From: Actinacidiphila cocklensis
GTDB taxonomy: Bacteria; Actinomycetota; Actinomycetes; Streptomycetales; Streptomycetaceae
Length of the DNA stretch: 64,000 nt
Direction of reading: 5' to 3'
Assembly (NCBI RefSeq): GCF_907177275.1
Contig: NZ_CAJSLV010000064.1
Location: 34,600 to 98,599 of the forward strand
Shown: positions 50,163 through 58,761 of the stretch, piece by piece
Numbering within the stretch: position 1 is the stretch's first letter
Layout: every line of letters begins with the position of its first letter
Notes under the pieces: generated by a model
Seen by the model: only the letters and a program-made list of their open reading frames with translations
Told to the model about the DNA's origin: nothing
Databases searched by the model: none
Made by a program: the position numbers and the translations under genes

Positions 50163-50654
50163 TCAGCGCGACAGCAGCGCCTCGATCGCCCCAGTGACCT
50201 CGGAGGCCTCCGGAGCGACAGCGGGGCGGAATCGCGCAACAGCCTCTCCCGAGCCGTTGACCAGGAACTTCTCAAAATTCCAGGTGATATCGCCCGCTTC
50301 GCCCGCCGCGTCGGGCAGCTGCGTCAGCTCCGCGTAGAGCGGGTGGCGGTTCGCACCGTTGACATCGGCCTTGGCCAGCAGCGGGAAGCTGACGCCGTAG
50401 GTGGTGGAGCAGAAGGTCTGGATCTCCTCGGCGGTGCCGGGCTCCTGGCCGCCGAACTGGTTGCACGGCACACCGAGCACCGTGAAGCCGCGGTCCGCGT
50501 ACTTCTGCTGGAGCCGCTCCAGGCCTTCGTACTGCGGGGTCAGCCCGCACTTGGACGCCACGTTGACCACCAGGACGGCCTTGCCGCGGTGCTCGCCGAG
50601 GGTGGTGGCGGCGCCGTCGAGGGTCTGCAGCGGGATGTCGTGGAGGGTGCTCAT
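50163..50654 (-). CDS. Glutathione-peroxidase-family peroxidase
   Basis: A 163-residue thioredoxin-fold enzyme. The peroxidatic Cys is in VVNVASKCGLTPQYEGLERL (not selenocysteine), the Gln in GVPCNQFGGQEPGT and the Trp/Asn in DITWNFEKFLV complete the catalytic tetrad, and EIQTFCSTTYGVSFPL may supply the resolving Cys. In actinobacteria such enzymes use thioredoxin rather than glutathione. AGGAG lies 9 nt before ATG 50654, and the start overlaps the pentapeptide-protein stop as ATGA. Confidence 0.94.
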   Translation of the reverse strand: MSTLHDIPLQTLDGAATTLGEHRGKAVLVVNVASKCGLTPQYEGLERLQQKYADRGFTVLGVPCNQFGGQEPGTAEEIQTFCSTTYGVSFPLLAKADVNGANRHPLYAELTQLPDAAGEAGDITWNFEKFLVNGSGEAVARFRPAVAPEASEVTGAIEALLSR

Positions 50655-51364
50655 CGTGTGGTGCTCCTGTCGTGGTGCGACGTGAGGGCGGGCTCGGCCA
50701 CGGTCAGGCCGAGGGTCTGGGCGAGCGCCGGGGCGAGGTCGAGCAGCTGGGCCGGGGAGATCACGGCGCCGCGCAGCGACTCGTAGCCGTCGGCGAGGTC
50801 GATGGTCAGGGCGCCGCGCAGGTCGGCGTTCTTCAGCGTGGCGCGGCCGAACCTGGCCTGCTCGATCCGGCTGCCGGGGAAGGTCACCCCGTCGAGCCTG
50901 GCCTCGCCGAAGTCGACGTCGCGCAGCACGCAGTCCTCGAAGGCCACGTCGTGCAGCGCGGCGGAGCGCAGGTTGACCGAGTCGAGCTTGCAGCGCACGA
51001 AGGTGACCCGGCGCAGCACCGCGTCGTAGGCCTCGACGCCGGCCAGCGAGCAGCCGACCAGCGCGGTGTCCAGCCACTGGCTGCCGGCCAGGGTGCAGCC
51101 GGTGAAGCGGGTGCCCGACGCCCACGCGTCGTTGAAACGGGCGCCGCGCAGGTCGGTGCCGGCCAGGACGCAGTCGGTGATCGCCGACTCCAGGAAGCGG
51201 GAGCCGGCCGCCCCCGTCCCCTCGGGCACGTCGAGCCGGTCGAGGTGGACGGTGTCGTAGTCGCCCTCGACGGCCAGCGGCCCGGTGTGCGGGCTCAGCA
51301 GCGCGGCGTACGGAAGGTCGGCGAGGTCCTCGGGGACGGCGGCGCGTGCGCCCTGTGCGGTCAC
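50651..51364 (-). CDS. Pentapeptide-repeat protein
   Basis: 237 residues with about a dozen A(D/N)Lxx-type pentapeptides forming a right-handed beta-helix: CVLAGTDLRGARFNDAWASG, LAGSQWLDTALVGCSLAGVE, LRDVDFGEARLDGVTFPGSR, ATLKNADLRGALTIDLADG. Related proteins can mimic DNA and protect gyrase (MfpA/Qnr), but many have no known role and this one lacks a recognisable dimer tail. GTG 51364 has no strong ribosome site. It is translationally coupled to the peroxidase. Confidence 0.88.
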   Translation of the reverse strand: MTAQGARAAVPEDLADLPYAALLSPHTGPLAVEGDYDTVHLDRLDVPEGTGAAGSRFLESAITDCVLAGTDLRGARFNDAWASGTRFTGCTLAGSQWLDTALVGCSLAGVEAYDAVLRRVTFVRCKLDSVNLRSAALHDVAFEDCVLRDVDFGEARLDGVTFPGSRIEQARFGRATLKNADLRGALTIDLADGYESLRGAVISPAQLLDLAPALAQTLGLTVAEPALTSHHDRSTTR

Positions 51365-51472
51365 ACGGGAAACCCTACGCGCGGGGCCTGACAGCGCCCC
51401 GGGGGGACCGGCTCCGCCGCCTCGCGGGCGACATGACGGACATGTCGGCCGCGCCTTGCTAGGTTGCAGCCC

Positions 51473-52867
51473 ATGAGCGCAACGTCGGCCGACGCTCCGC
51501 CACCGAAGGCTCCCCCGGCCGCGGCCCGACCCGCGGCGCCGCCCGGGTCCCGCCGCCGCGGGGTGGAGCTGTCGCTGACGGTGGCGGCGGTGCTGGTGTC
51601 GGTGTACGGCTACGCGGAGGTGGGCCTGGCCACCAGCGGGGCGGTGCCGCGCGACGCGGCCGGCTACGGCGCCGGGCTCGCGCTGCTCGCGGTGCTCGCG
51701 CACCTGGCGGTGCGGGCCAGGGCTCCCTACGCGGACCCGCTGCTGCTGCCCATCGCGGTGCTGCTCAACGGCTTCGGCCTGGTGCTGATCTACCGGCTCG
51801 ACCTGGAGCCGGCACTCGGGCCGCGGGCCGCGCCGACCCAGCTGGTCTGGTCGACGCTGGGCATCACGCTGTTCGTGCTGGTGGTGCTGGCGCTGGACGA
51901 CCACCGGATGCTGGCCCGCTACTCCTATCTCGGGGCGACCGGGGCGCTGGCGCTGATGGCGGCGCCGATCTTCTTCCCCGCGGTCAACGGGGCGAAGATC
52001 TGGATCAGGGCCGCCGGATTCTCCATCCAGCCGGGCGAGTTCGCGAAGGTGCTGCTCGCGGTCTTCTTCGCCGCCTACCTGTCGGCGAACCGGGCGGCGC
52101 TGGCGTACACCGGGCGGCAGGTCTTCGGGCTGCGCAGGCTCCAGCTGCCCACCGGGCGGGTGCTCGGCCCCGTACTGGCGATCTGGCTGCTGAGCGTCGG
52201 ACTGCTGGTGCTGGAGCGGGACCTGGGCACCTCGCTGCTCTACTTCGGCCTGTTCGTGGTGCTGCTCTACGTGGCGACCGGCCGCACCGGCTGGGTCGCG
52301 GTGGGCCTGCTGCTGTCCGCGGCCGGCGCGGTCGCGGTGGGCTCGCTCGAACCGCACGTGCACAGCAGGGTCGAGGACTGGCTGCACCCCTTCGCGTCGG
52401 TCGACGCCGGGCTCGGCCCCGGCCAGCTCGCCCAGTCGCTGTTCGCCTTCGGCAACGGGGCGGTGCTCGGTACGGGCCTGGGGCAGGGGCACTCGGCGCT
52501 GATCGGCTTCGCGACCAAGTCGGACTTCATCCTGGCCACCGCGGGCGAGGAGCTGGGCCTTGCCGGGCTGTGCGCGCTGCTGGCCCTCTACGCGCTTCTG
52601 GTGGCCCGCGGGATGCGGGCGGGCCTCGCGCTGCGCGACCCCTTCGGGCGGCTGCTCGCGGTCGGGCTCGCGACGATCCTGGCTCTGCAGGTGTTCGTGA
52701 TCACCGGCGGGGTGACCGACCTGATCCCGCTGACCGGTATGGCGATGCCCTTCCTGGCGCAGGGCGGCTCGTCGGTGGTCACCAACTGGATCATCGTGGC
52801 GCTGCTGATCCGGGTCAGCGACAGCGCCCGCCGCCCGCTGCCGGACCTGCCCGAGGGCGCCCCGTGA
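51473..52867 (+). CDS. FtsW/RodA/SpoVE-type SEDS glycosyltransferase
   Basis: 464 residues with about twelve membrane helices. Landmarks of peptidoglycan polymerases are NGAKIWIRAAGFSIQPGEFA, VLERDLGTSLLYFGLFVVLL, the extracellular loop DPFASVDAG-like segment with GPGQLAQSLFAFGNGAVLGT, and ATAGEELGLAGLCALLAL. A Pro/Ala-rich cytoplasmic tail precedes helix 1. It is coupled by GTGA overlap to a class B penicillin-binding protein, the usual SEDS/bPBP pair. ATG 51473 follows AGGTTG. Confidence 0.93.
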   Translation: MSATSADAPPPKAPPAAARPAAPPGSRRRGVELSLTVAAVLVSVYGYAEVGLATSGAVPRDAAGYGAGLALLAVLAHLAVRARAPYADPLLLPIAVLLNGFGLVLIYRLDLEPALGPRAAPTQLVWSTLGITLFVLVVLALDDHRMLARYSYLGATGALALMAAPIFFPAVNGAKIWIRAAGFSIQPGEFAKVLLAVFFAAYLSANRAALAYTGRQVFGLRRLQLPTGRVLGPVLAIWLLSVGLLVLERDLGTSLLYFGLFVVLLYVATGRTGWVAVGLLLSAAGAVAVGSLEPHVHSRVEDWLHPFASVDAGLGPGQLAQSLFAFGNGAVLGTGLGQGHSALIGFATKSDFILATAGEELGLAGLCALLALYALLVARGMRAGLALRDPFGRLLAVGLATILALQVFVITGGVTDLIPLTGMAMPFLAQGGSSVVTNWIIVALLIRVSDSARRPLPDLPEGAP

Positions 52868-54339
52868 TCCGCTGCATCCGCCGCTGCGCGGCGCTGAGCC
52901 TGGTGCTGCTGCTGGCGCTCGCGGCCAACGCGGTGCGGGTGATGGTCGTCGACGCGGGCTCGTACGCCCGCGACCCGGCCAACCGGCGGATCGCCATCGC
53001 CCGTTACGAGCACCCGCGCGGCGGCATCCTGGTCGGCGGCAGGAGCGTCACCGGGTCGCAGGACACCGGCGGCCAGCTGGCGTACGCCCGCACCTACCGC
53101 GACGGGCCGCTGTACGCGCCGGTGACCGGTTTCGCGTCGCAGACCTACGGCACCTCGCTGCTGGAGGGCACCGAGGACGGGCTGCTGTCCGGCACCAGCT
53201 CCCAACTGGCCTCGGTGCCCCTGTGGAACGAGATCACCCGCGACCGGCAGCGCCCCGGCGACGTCCACACCACGATCGACGCGGCGGCCCAGAAGGCGGC
53301 CTACGACGGGCTCGACGGGCGGCGGGGCGCGGTCGCCGCGGTGGACCCGGCGACCGGGCGCATCCTGGCGCTGGTGTCGTCGCCGTCCTACGACCCGGCG
53401 CTGCTCGCGGGGACGGGACCCGCGGTCACCGCCCAGTGGCAGCGGCTCAACGACGACCCGGCGCAGCCGATGCTGGACCGGGCGATCCGGCAGACGTATC
53501 CGCCGGGTTCCGCCTTCAAGGTGGTCACCGCGGCCGCGGCGCTGGAGACCGGCGCGGTCACCGACCTGCTGGCGCCGACCGACTCCCCCGACCCCTACCG
53601 GCTGCCCGGCACCACCTGGTCGCTGACCAACGAGGGCCGCGGCTGCGCCGACGCGAGCGTCTACGACGCCTTCCGGGTGTCGTGCAACACCGTCTTCGCC
53701 AAGCTGGGCGCGGACGTCGGCCTGACCGCGATGGCCCGGCAGGCGGAGGCCTTCGGCTTCAACGACAGCGGGCTGCGGGTGCCGACGGTGGTGGCGAAGA
53801 GCAACTTCGACACGAAGATGAGCCCCGACCAGGTGGCGCTCTCCTCGATCGGGCAGTTCGACACCACCGCGACCCCGCTGCAGATGGCGATGGTGGCGGC
53901 CGCGGTCGGCAACGGCGGCGAGCTGATGACGCCCTATCTGGTGGACCGGGTGACCAACCACGGCGGTGCGGTGGTCTCCCACACAGGTCCGGCACGGCTG
54001 CACCGGGCGCTCGGCGAGAGCACCGCCGAACAGTTGCAGCAGCTGATGGAGGCGGTCGTCGCCGACGGCACCGGCACCAACGCGGCGATCCCCGGTGCCG
54101 TGGTCGGCGGCAAGACCGGCACCGCACAGCACGGGGTGGGCAACAAGGGCACGCCGTACGCGTGGTTCATCAGCTACGCCAAACCGCCCGGCGCGAGCCG
54201 GGCGGCGGTGGCGGTGGCGGTCGTCGTGGAGGACGCGGAGGCGGCCAGGGCCGACATCTCGGGCGGCGGCATCGCGGCCCCGATCGCGCGGGCGGTGATG
54301 CGGTCGGTACTGGCCGCGCCGCCCCGGCCGTACAACTAG
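52864..54339 (+). CDS. Class B penicillin-binding protein (transpeptidase)
   Basis: 491 residues. One N-terminal membrane helix (LSLVLLLALAANAVRVMVV) anchors an extracellular dimerisation region and a transpeptidase domain with the three active-site motifs: SAFK (Ser216, Lys219), SCN (Ser273) and KTGT (Lys417). IAIARYEHPRGGILVGG resembles the PBPA/PBP2 type of actinobacteria. It starts inside the SEDS stop codon, so the two are translationally coupled and probably form a complex. The stop is 7 bp from the convergent deacetylase. Confidence 0.94.
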   Translation: MIRCIRRCAALSLVLLLALAANAVRVMVVDAGSYARDPANRRIAIARYEHPRGGILVGGRSVTGSQDTGGQLAYARTYRDGPLYAPVTGFASQTYGTSLLEGTEDGLLSGTSSQLASVPLWNEITRDRQRPGDVHTTIDAAAQKAAYDGLDGRRGAVAAVDPATGRILALVSSPSYDPALLAGTGPAVTAQWQRLNDDPAQPMLDRAIRQTYPPGSAFKVVTAAAALETGAVTDLLAPTDSPDPYRLPGTTWSLTNEGRGCADASVYDAFRVSCNTVFAKLGADVGLTAMARQAEAFGFNDSGLRVPTVVAKSNFDTKMSPDQVALSSIGQFDTTATPLQMAMVAAAVGNGGELMTPYLVDRVTNHGGAVVSHTGPARLHRALGESTAEQLQQLMEAVVADGTGTNAAIPGAVVGGKTGTAQHGVGNKGTPYAWFISYAKPPGASRAAVAVAVVVEDAEAARADISGGGIAAPIARAVMRSVLAAPPRPYN

Positions 54340-54346
54340 TGGCTGC

Positions 54347-55204
54347 TCAGCGGACCTTGGGGAAGCTGAAGGTGTAGCCCTGCTGGGCCAGCCAGGTCAG
54401 CGTCTGGTCGAGGGCCGTCACGGTCTGGCTGCGGTCGCCGCCGCCGTCGTGGAAGAGGACGGTCGGGCCGTTGCTGATCTCGCCCTTGACGGTGGCCATG
54501 ATCGTGCCGACCCCGGGCCTGGTGTAGTCCTTGGTGTCGACGTTCCAGCCCAGCGGCCGCATCCCGTTCTTCGCGGCCAGCGCGCGGCTGGCCGGGGTGA
54601 AGGCGCCGCCGGGTGCCCGGTAGTACTGCACGGGGGCGCCGCCCGACGCGTCCTCGATCATGTCGAGGGCGTCCATGATCTCCTTCTGCTGGTACGCGAA
54701 GTCCCTGTGGTCCATCGACTCGTTGTGGGTGACCGTGTGGTCGCACAGCCGGTGGCCCTCGGCGACGACCCGGCGCACCAGGGCGGGATTCGCCTTGGCC
54801 TGCGGGCCGATCATGCAGAACGTCGCGTGCACGTGGTGCCGCTTGAGCACTTCGAGGACCCTCGGCGTCCACAGCGGGTCGGGGCCGTCGTCGATGGTGA
54901 TGTTGACCGCCTTACCGGGCGCCTCGGCCTGGTGCACGATCGAGTCCGGCACCGCGGCGACCGTGGTCGGCGGGGTGGTGGCCGGGGTGTGCGACCCGGT
55001 CGAGCCGGGCGGCACGGAGGCGTGCTGGGTGCCGCCCTTCTGGTCGCCGGTGGGCGAGGCGGCATGCGCGTCGCTGCCCCCGCCGCCCGGCGCCACCAGC
55101 GCGGAGACCAGGGCCGCGAGCAGCACCACCGCCAGCGCGACCCCTATCACCGCCGCCTGGGGTGCGCCCTTGAGCCGCCCGAGGGATATCCGCCGTCCCG
55201 TCAT
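54347..55204 (-). CDS. Polysaccharide deacetylase (CE4/NodB domain)
   Basis: 285 residues. An N-terminal membrane helix (AAVIGVALAVVLLAALVSAL) and Pro/Thr-rich linker lead to a NodB domain with motif 1 NITIDDGPDP, motif 2 DHTVTHNESM (metal His residues), motif 3 YYRAPGGAFTP, motif 4 GWNVDTKDY and motif 5 VLFHDGGGD. All catalytic residues are present, so it should deacetylate peptidoglycan or chitin-like glycans outside the cell. Its location beside the SEDS/PBP pair fits a cell-wall role. Confidence 0.93.
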   Translation of the reverse strand: MTGRRISLGRLKGAPQAAVIGVALAVVLLAALVSALVAPGGGGSDAHAASPTGDQKGGTQHASVPPGSTGSHTPATTPPTTVAAVPDSIVHQAEAPGKAVNITIDDGPDPLWTPRVLEVLKRHHVHATFCMIGPQAKANPALVRRVVAEGHRLCDHTVTHNESMDHRDFAYQQKEIMDALDMIEDASGGAPVQYYRAPGGAFTPASRALAAKNGMRPLGWNVDTKDYTRPGVGTIMATVKGEISNGPTVLFHDGGGDRSQTVTALDQTLTWLAQQGYTFSFPKVR

Positions 55205-55351
55205 GATGAGTAACCGCCCGCCCACTTCGTCGCCCGTCCAGATGTCGCAGATCCGTGTCCAGCGCGGCCTGCGCACGGATAGATGCGGGCGCCCACAGTA
55301 CGGTTCCTTCGCCCCGCCCCCACCAGGGGGTCGTTACACGATCAGGACGTA

Positions 55352-56527
55352 TCAGTGCGGAGCGGTCGCCAGGCCCGTACATCCCCGCAGTTGCGCGTAC
55401 CGGTCGGTGATGCTGCTCCCCGCGGCGCCGGTCTGCGGCCGGGGCACTCCGTTGCCGTCGACCAGGGCCGGGGTGAAGACCGCCTTGGCGACCTTGCCGT
55501 GGGTCACGGTCAGGGTGGTGACGCCGGTCTGGTCGGAGTGCGGGTAGGGCGAGGAGCCGTACCAGAGGAAGTTGCCGAAGCCGTAGGCGACGTAGGTCGG
55601 CCCGAGCATGCCCGAGCCGAGCATCACGTGCGCGTGGGTGCCGACGACCGCGGTGGCGCCCGCCGCGGACAGGTCGGCGGCGATCGACTTCTGCTCGGGT
55701 CCCGGGCAGCTCTGCCCCTCGGTGCCCCAGTGCAGGTACACCACGATCACGTCGGCCTGCTTCTTCGCGTCCCGTACCGCCTGCAGCAGCCGCGTCCGGT
55801 CCAGCGCGGAGGCGATACCGGGACTGTCGGGTCCTGCCCTGAAGTTCTGGTTGGTGTAGTCCTGGACCTGGCTGGCGGCGACCACCGCGAGGCGCACGCC
55901 GTTGATCGTGGTGACGTACGGCCGGTAGGCGGCGGCCTCGTCGGCGCCGATGCCGACCACCGGGATGGGCGAGGAGGCCTGGGCGGCGAGGCTGTCGGTG
56001 AGGCCCTGCGCGCCGTAGTCGACGGCGTGGTTGTTGGCCATGGTCACCGCGTCGATGCCGGAGCGCTGGAGGGCGCCGAGCGCGGCGGGGGTGGTGCGGA
56101 AGTGGTACTTCTTCGGCTGCGGGGTGCCGCGGGTGGTGATCGCGGTCTCCAGGTTGACCATCGCGAAGTCGGCGGCGGACAGGGTCGCCGCCATCGGGCC
56201 GAGCGCGGGGTCGACGCCGAGCCGGTTCGCGGTGCGCTCGGTGAAGTGGACGTCGCCGGCGAAGGCGAGGGTGACGGTCCCCTTCGGCTCCGCCGGGGCC
56301 TTCGCCGACGGCTTCGCGGCCGCGCCGTGCGTCGCCGCCGGGGCCGGCCCGGTGGCCTGGCGGGCGGCGGCGTCGGCGGGGCTGCCGCCGCGGCCGTAGA
56401 CCGCCCAGCCGGTGGCCACCGCGGCGAGCAGCACCACGGACACCCCGATGCCCGCGTTTCTGCGGCGCCGGCGACGCGCCTTGGCCCGGCGTTGCGCGCG
56501 CCGCGATATCGGTCCGGTGTCCGTCAT
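55352..56527 (-). CDS. CapA-family (PgsA) metallophosphatase-fold protein
   Basis: 391 residues. A very basic N-terminus, one membrane helix (IGVSVVLLAAVATGWAVY) and an Ala-rich linker precede the CapA domain: VTLAFAGDVHF, MVNLETAITT, AVTMANNHAVDYGAQGL, VIVVYLHWGTEGQ and GTHAHVMLG. CapA proteins belong to the calcineurin-like superfamily and take part in poly-gamma-glutamate capsule synthesis or wall processing. No capBC genes are nearby, so a capsule role is doubtful. The ribosome site before ATG 56527 is weak. Confidence 0.9.
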   Translation of the reverse strand: MTDTGPISRRAQRRAKARRRRRRNAGIGVSVVLLAAVATGWAVYGRGGSPADAAARQATGPAPAATHGAAAKPSAKAPAEPKGTVTLAFAGDVHFTERTANRLGVDPALGPMAATLSAADFAMVNLETAITTRGTPQPKKYHFRTTPAALGALQRSGIDAVTMANNHAVDYGAQGLTDSLAAQASSPIPVVGIGADEAAAYRPYVTTINGVRLAVVAASQVQDYTNQNFRAGPDSPGIASALDRTRLLQAVRDAKKQADVIVVYLHWGTEGQSCPGPEQKSIAADLSAAGATAVVGTHAHVMLGSGMLGPTYVAYGFGNFLWYGSSPYPHSDQTGVTTLTVTHGKVAKAVFTPALVDGNGVPRPQTGAAGSSITDRYAQLRGCTGLATAPH

Positions 56528-56544
56528 CGGACAAGCGTACGATC

Positions 56545-57657
56545 CTACGCGGCTCCGCCGCCCCCCTGACTGATGGTTTCCGTCACCTCGGAAACCCGCG
56601 CCTCCTCCTCGGCGGCGAACCGCTCGGCGTCCAGCCGCTCGGCGATCTCCTCGTCCTGGGTCATCAGCAGGTCCAGGTTGGAGTCCCCGAGGTCGAAGAC
56701 GCCCAGGTCGACGTACGCCTTCTGCAGCCGCGGCCCCCACAGCCCGATGTCCCTCACGCACGGCACGATCCGGGAGAACAGCAGCTTCCTGAACAGGTGC
56801 AGGAACTCCGACCTCTCGGTCAGCTCGGCCGCCTCCGCGGTGGGGATGCCGAAGTTCTCCAGCACCTCAAGGCCGCGCAGCCGGTCCCGCATCAGGTAGC
56901 AGCCCTCGATCACGAACTCCTCGCGCTCGCGCAGTTCCGCGTCGGTGAGCTGCTTGTAGTAGTCGCGCAGCGCCATCCGCCCGAAGGCCACGTGGCGGGC
57001 CTCGTCCTGCATGACGTAGGCGAGGATCTGCTTGGGCAGCGGCTTGTTCGTGGTGTCGCGGATCATGCCGAAGGCGGCCAGTGCCAGGCCCTCGATGAGC
57101 ACCTGCATCCCGAGGTACGGCATGTCCCAGCGGGAGTCGCGCAGGGTGTCGCCGAGCAGCGCCTGGAGGTTGTCGTTGATCGGGTAGAGCATGCCGATCT
57201 TCTCGTGCAGGAAGCGGCCGTAGATCTCCGCGTGCCGCGCCTCGTCCATGGTCTGGGTCGCGGAGTAGAACTTCGCGTCCAGGTCGGGCACCGACTCCAC
57301 GATCCTCGCCGCGCACACCATCGCGCCCTGCTCGCCGTGCAGGAACTGGCTGAACTGCCACGAAGTGTAGTGCTGCCGCAGCAGGCCGCGGTCCTTGTCC
57401 GACATCGCGTCCCAGTAGCGGGTGCCGTACAGCGACATGGCCTCGTCCGGGGTGCCCAGCGGGTCGTACGGGTCGACCTCCAGGTCCCAGTCGATCCGGC
57501 GGACCGCGTCCCACTGCTTGTCCTTGCCCTTCTGGTACAGCGCGAGCAGCCGGTCGCGGCCGTCGTCGTACTCCCAGCTGAAACGGGCCGAGCCCTGCGC
57601 GGGCACCTGCCAGATCCACTCGGTGGGCGGTCGCGTGTAACGGCCTTCCGTCGACAT
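56545..57657 (-). CDS. Ferritin-like di-iron protein (R2-like)
   Basis: A 370-residue all-helical protein. Candidate di-iron ligands are Glu109 (HGEQGAM), Glu139 and His142 (DEARHAEIY), Glu189 (LIEG), and Glu219 and His222 (QDEARHVAFGR), the two ExxH pairs of ribonucleotide-reductase-R2-like and AurF-like folds. It is longer than ferritins and lacks a radical-site signature I can identify. GGAG lies 6 nt before ATG 57657. It is divergent from an AurF-like oxygenase across 105 bp. Confidence 0.85.
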   Translation of the reverse strand: MSTEGRYTRPPTEWIWQVPAQGSARFSWEYDDGRDRLLALYQKGKDKQWDAVRRIDWDLEVDPYDPLGTPDEAMSLYGTRYWDAMSDKDRGLLRQHYTSWQFSQFLHGEQGAMVCAARIVESVPDLDAKFYSATQTMDEARHAEIYGRFLHEKIGMLYPINDNLQALLGDTLRDSRWDMPYLGMQVLIEGLALAAFGMIRDTTNKPLPKQILAYVMQDEARHVAFGRMALRDYYKQLTDAELREREEFVIEGCYLMRDRLRGLEVLENFGIPTAEAAELTERSEFLHLFRKLLFSRIVPCVRDIGLWGPRLQKAYVDLGVFDLGDSNLDLLMTQDEEIAERLDAERFAAEEEARVSEVTETISQGGGGAA

Positions 57658-57698
57658 GGGCGGCTCCATTCGCCGTGCGGGGGGGCTTGACGGCCTTG

Positions 57699-57734
57699 TT
57701 GACACAGAGTCTCATAAGAGCCGTACCGTAGGTA
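57699..57734 (+). promoter_or_regulatory. Promoter with overlapping palindrome between the di-iron genes
   Basis: TTGACA (57699-57704) is a good -35 for the oxygenase gene. The -10 should be near 57722-57729 (CGTACC/TACCGT). The palindrome TACC-GTA-GGTA (57724-57734) overlaps it and is a candidate operator, perhaps for the TetR encoded at 58.8-59.5 kb. Confidence 0.45.
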
Positions 57735-57762
57735 ACCCTCGTGCACCGGAGGCCCGTTCGGC

Positions 57763-58656
57763 ATGGACGCCACACTGACCGACCGCGAGAAGACCGCGGA
57801 GCGCCTCCTCGCGGCGTCCGCGAAACACTCCTTCGACCCCGACACCGAGCTGGACTGGGACGCGCCCTTCGAGGAGGGCAGCTGGTACTGGCCGCCCGAG
57901 CTGGTCTCGCTCTACGACACCCCGCTGTGGAAGCAGCTCTCGGAGGAGCAGCGGATCACGCTGAGCCGGCACGAGGCCGCCTCGCTGTGCTCGATCGGCG
58001 TGTGGTTCGAGACGATCCTGATGCAGCTGCTGCTGCGGCACACCTACGACCTCGACCCGACCAGCGGCCACGTCCGCTACGCGCTCACCGAGATCGCCGA
58101 CGAGTGCCGGCACTCCAAGATGTTCGCCCGCGCGGTGACGAAGATGGAGACGCCCGCGTACCGGCCGAGCCGGCTCGACCTGCAACTGGGCCGGGTCCTC
58201 AAGACGGTGTCCACCACCCCGGGCTCCTTCACCGGCACGCTGCTGGCCGAGGAGATCCTCGACTGGATGCAGCGGCTGACCTTCCCCGACGAGCGCATAC
58301 AGCCGCTCGTGCGCGGCATCACCCGTATCCACGTGGTGGAGGAGGCCCGGCACATCCGGTACGCCCGCGAGGAGTTGCGGCGGCAGATGGCCACCGCGCC
58401 GCGCTGGGAGATCGAGTTCACGCGGCTGTCCTCCGCGCAGGCCGCCCGGGTCATCGCCCGCTCCCTGATCAGCCCCAGGGTCTACGCCTCGGTCGGCCTC
58501 GACCCCGAGTACGCCGCCCACACGGCGCTGAACAGCCCGCACCGGCAGGACGTGATGAAGCAGTCGGCGAAGCGGCTGATGGACTTCTTCGAGGAGATCG
58601 GCTTGATCAGGGGACCGAGCCGGAGGCTCTGGCGGGCGTCGGGGCTCGTCGGCTGA
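57763..58656 (+). CDS. AurF-like di-iron oxygenase
   Basis: 297 residues, helical. The ligand motifs are Glu83 (VWFETILMQ), Glu114 and His117 (ADECRHSKMF), a Glu in TLLAEEILDW near 163 and Glu194 and His197 (VEEARHIRYA), as in AurF/CmlI-type arylamine N-oxygenases. GGAGG lies 10 nt before ATG 57763. Together with the divergent ferritin-like gene and nearby TetR it suggests a small oxidative or detoxification unit; the substrate is unknown. Confidence 0.87.
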   Translation: MDATLTDREKTAERLLAASAKHSFDPDTELDWDAPFEEGSWYWPPELVSLYDTPLWKQLSEEQRITLSRHEAASLCSIGVWFETILMQLLLRHTYDLDPTSGHVRYALTEIADECRHSKMFARAVTKMETPAYRPSRLDLQLGRVLKTVSTTPGSFTGTLLAEEILDWMQRLTFPDERIQPLVRGITRIHVVEEARHIRYAREELRRQMATAPRWEIEFTRLSSAQAARVIARSLISPRVYASVGLDPEYAAHTALNSPHRQDVMKQSAKRLMDFFEEIGLIRGPSRRLWRASGLVG

Positions 58657-58761
58657 CGCTTGCGGGCGGGCGGGCCGGACGCGGGCCGGTCGCCGATGCG
58701 GGTCGGCTGCGCCGGGCCTCCCGGGGGCGCGGGGCGACCCGCGGGGCCGGCTGGTGCGGCG

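Noticed and set aside
55352..56527. Poly-gamma-glutamate capsule locus
   Set aside because: Only CapA is present; no capB or capC-like ligase genes are in the neighbourhood.
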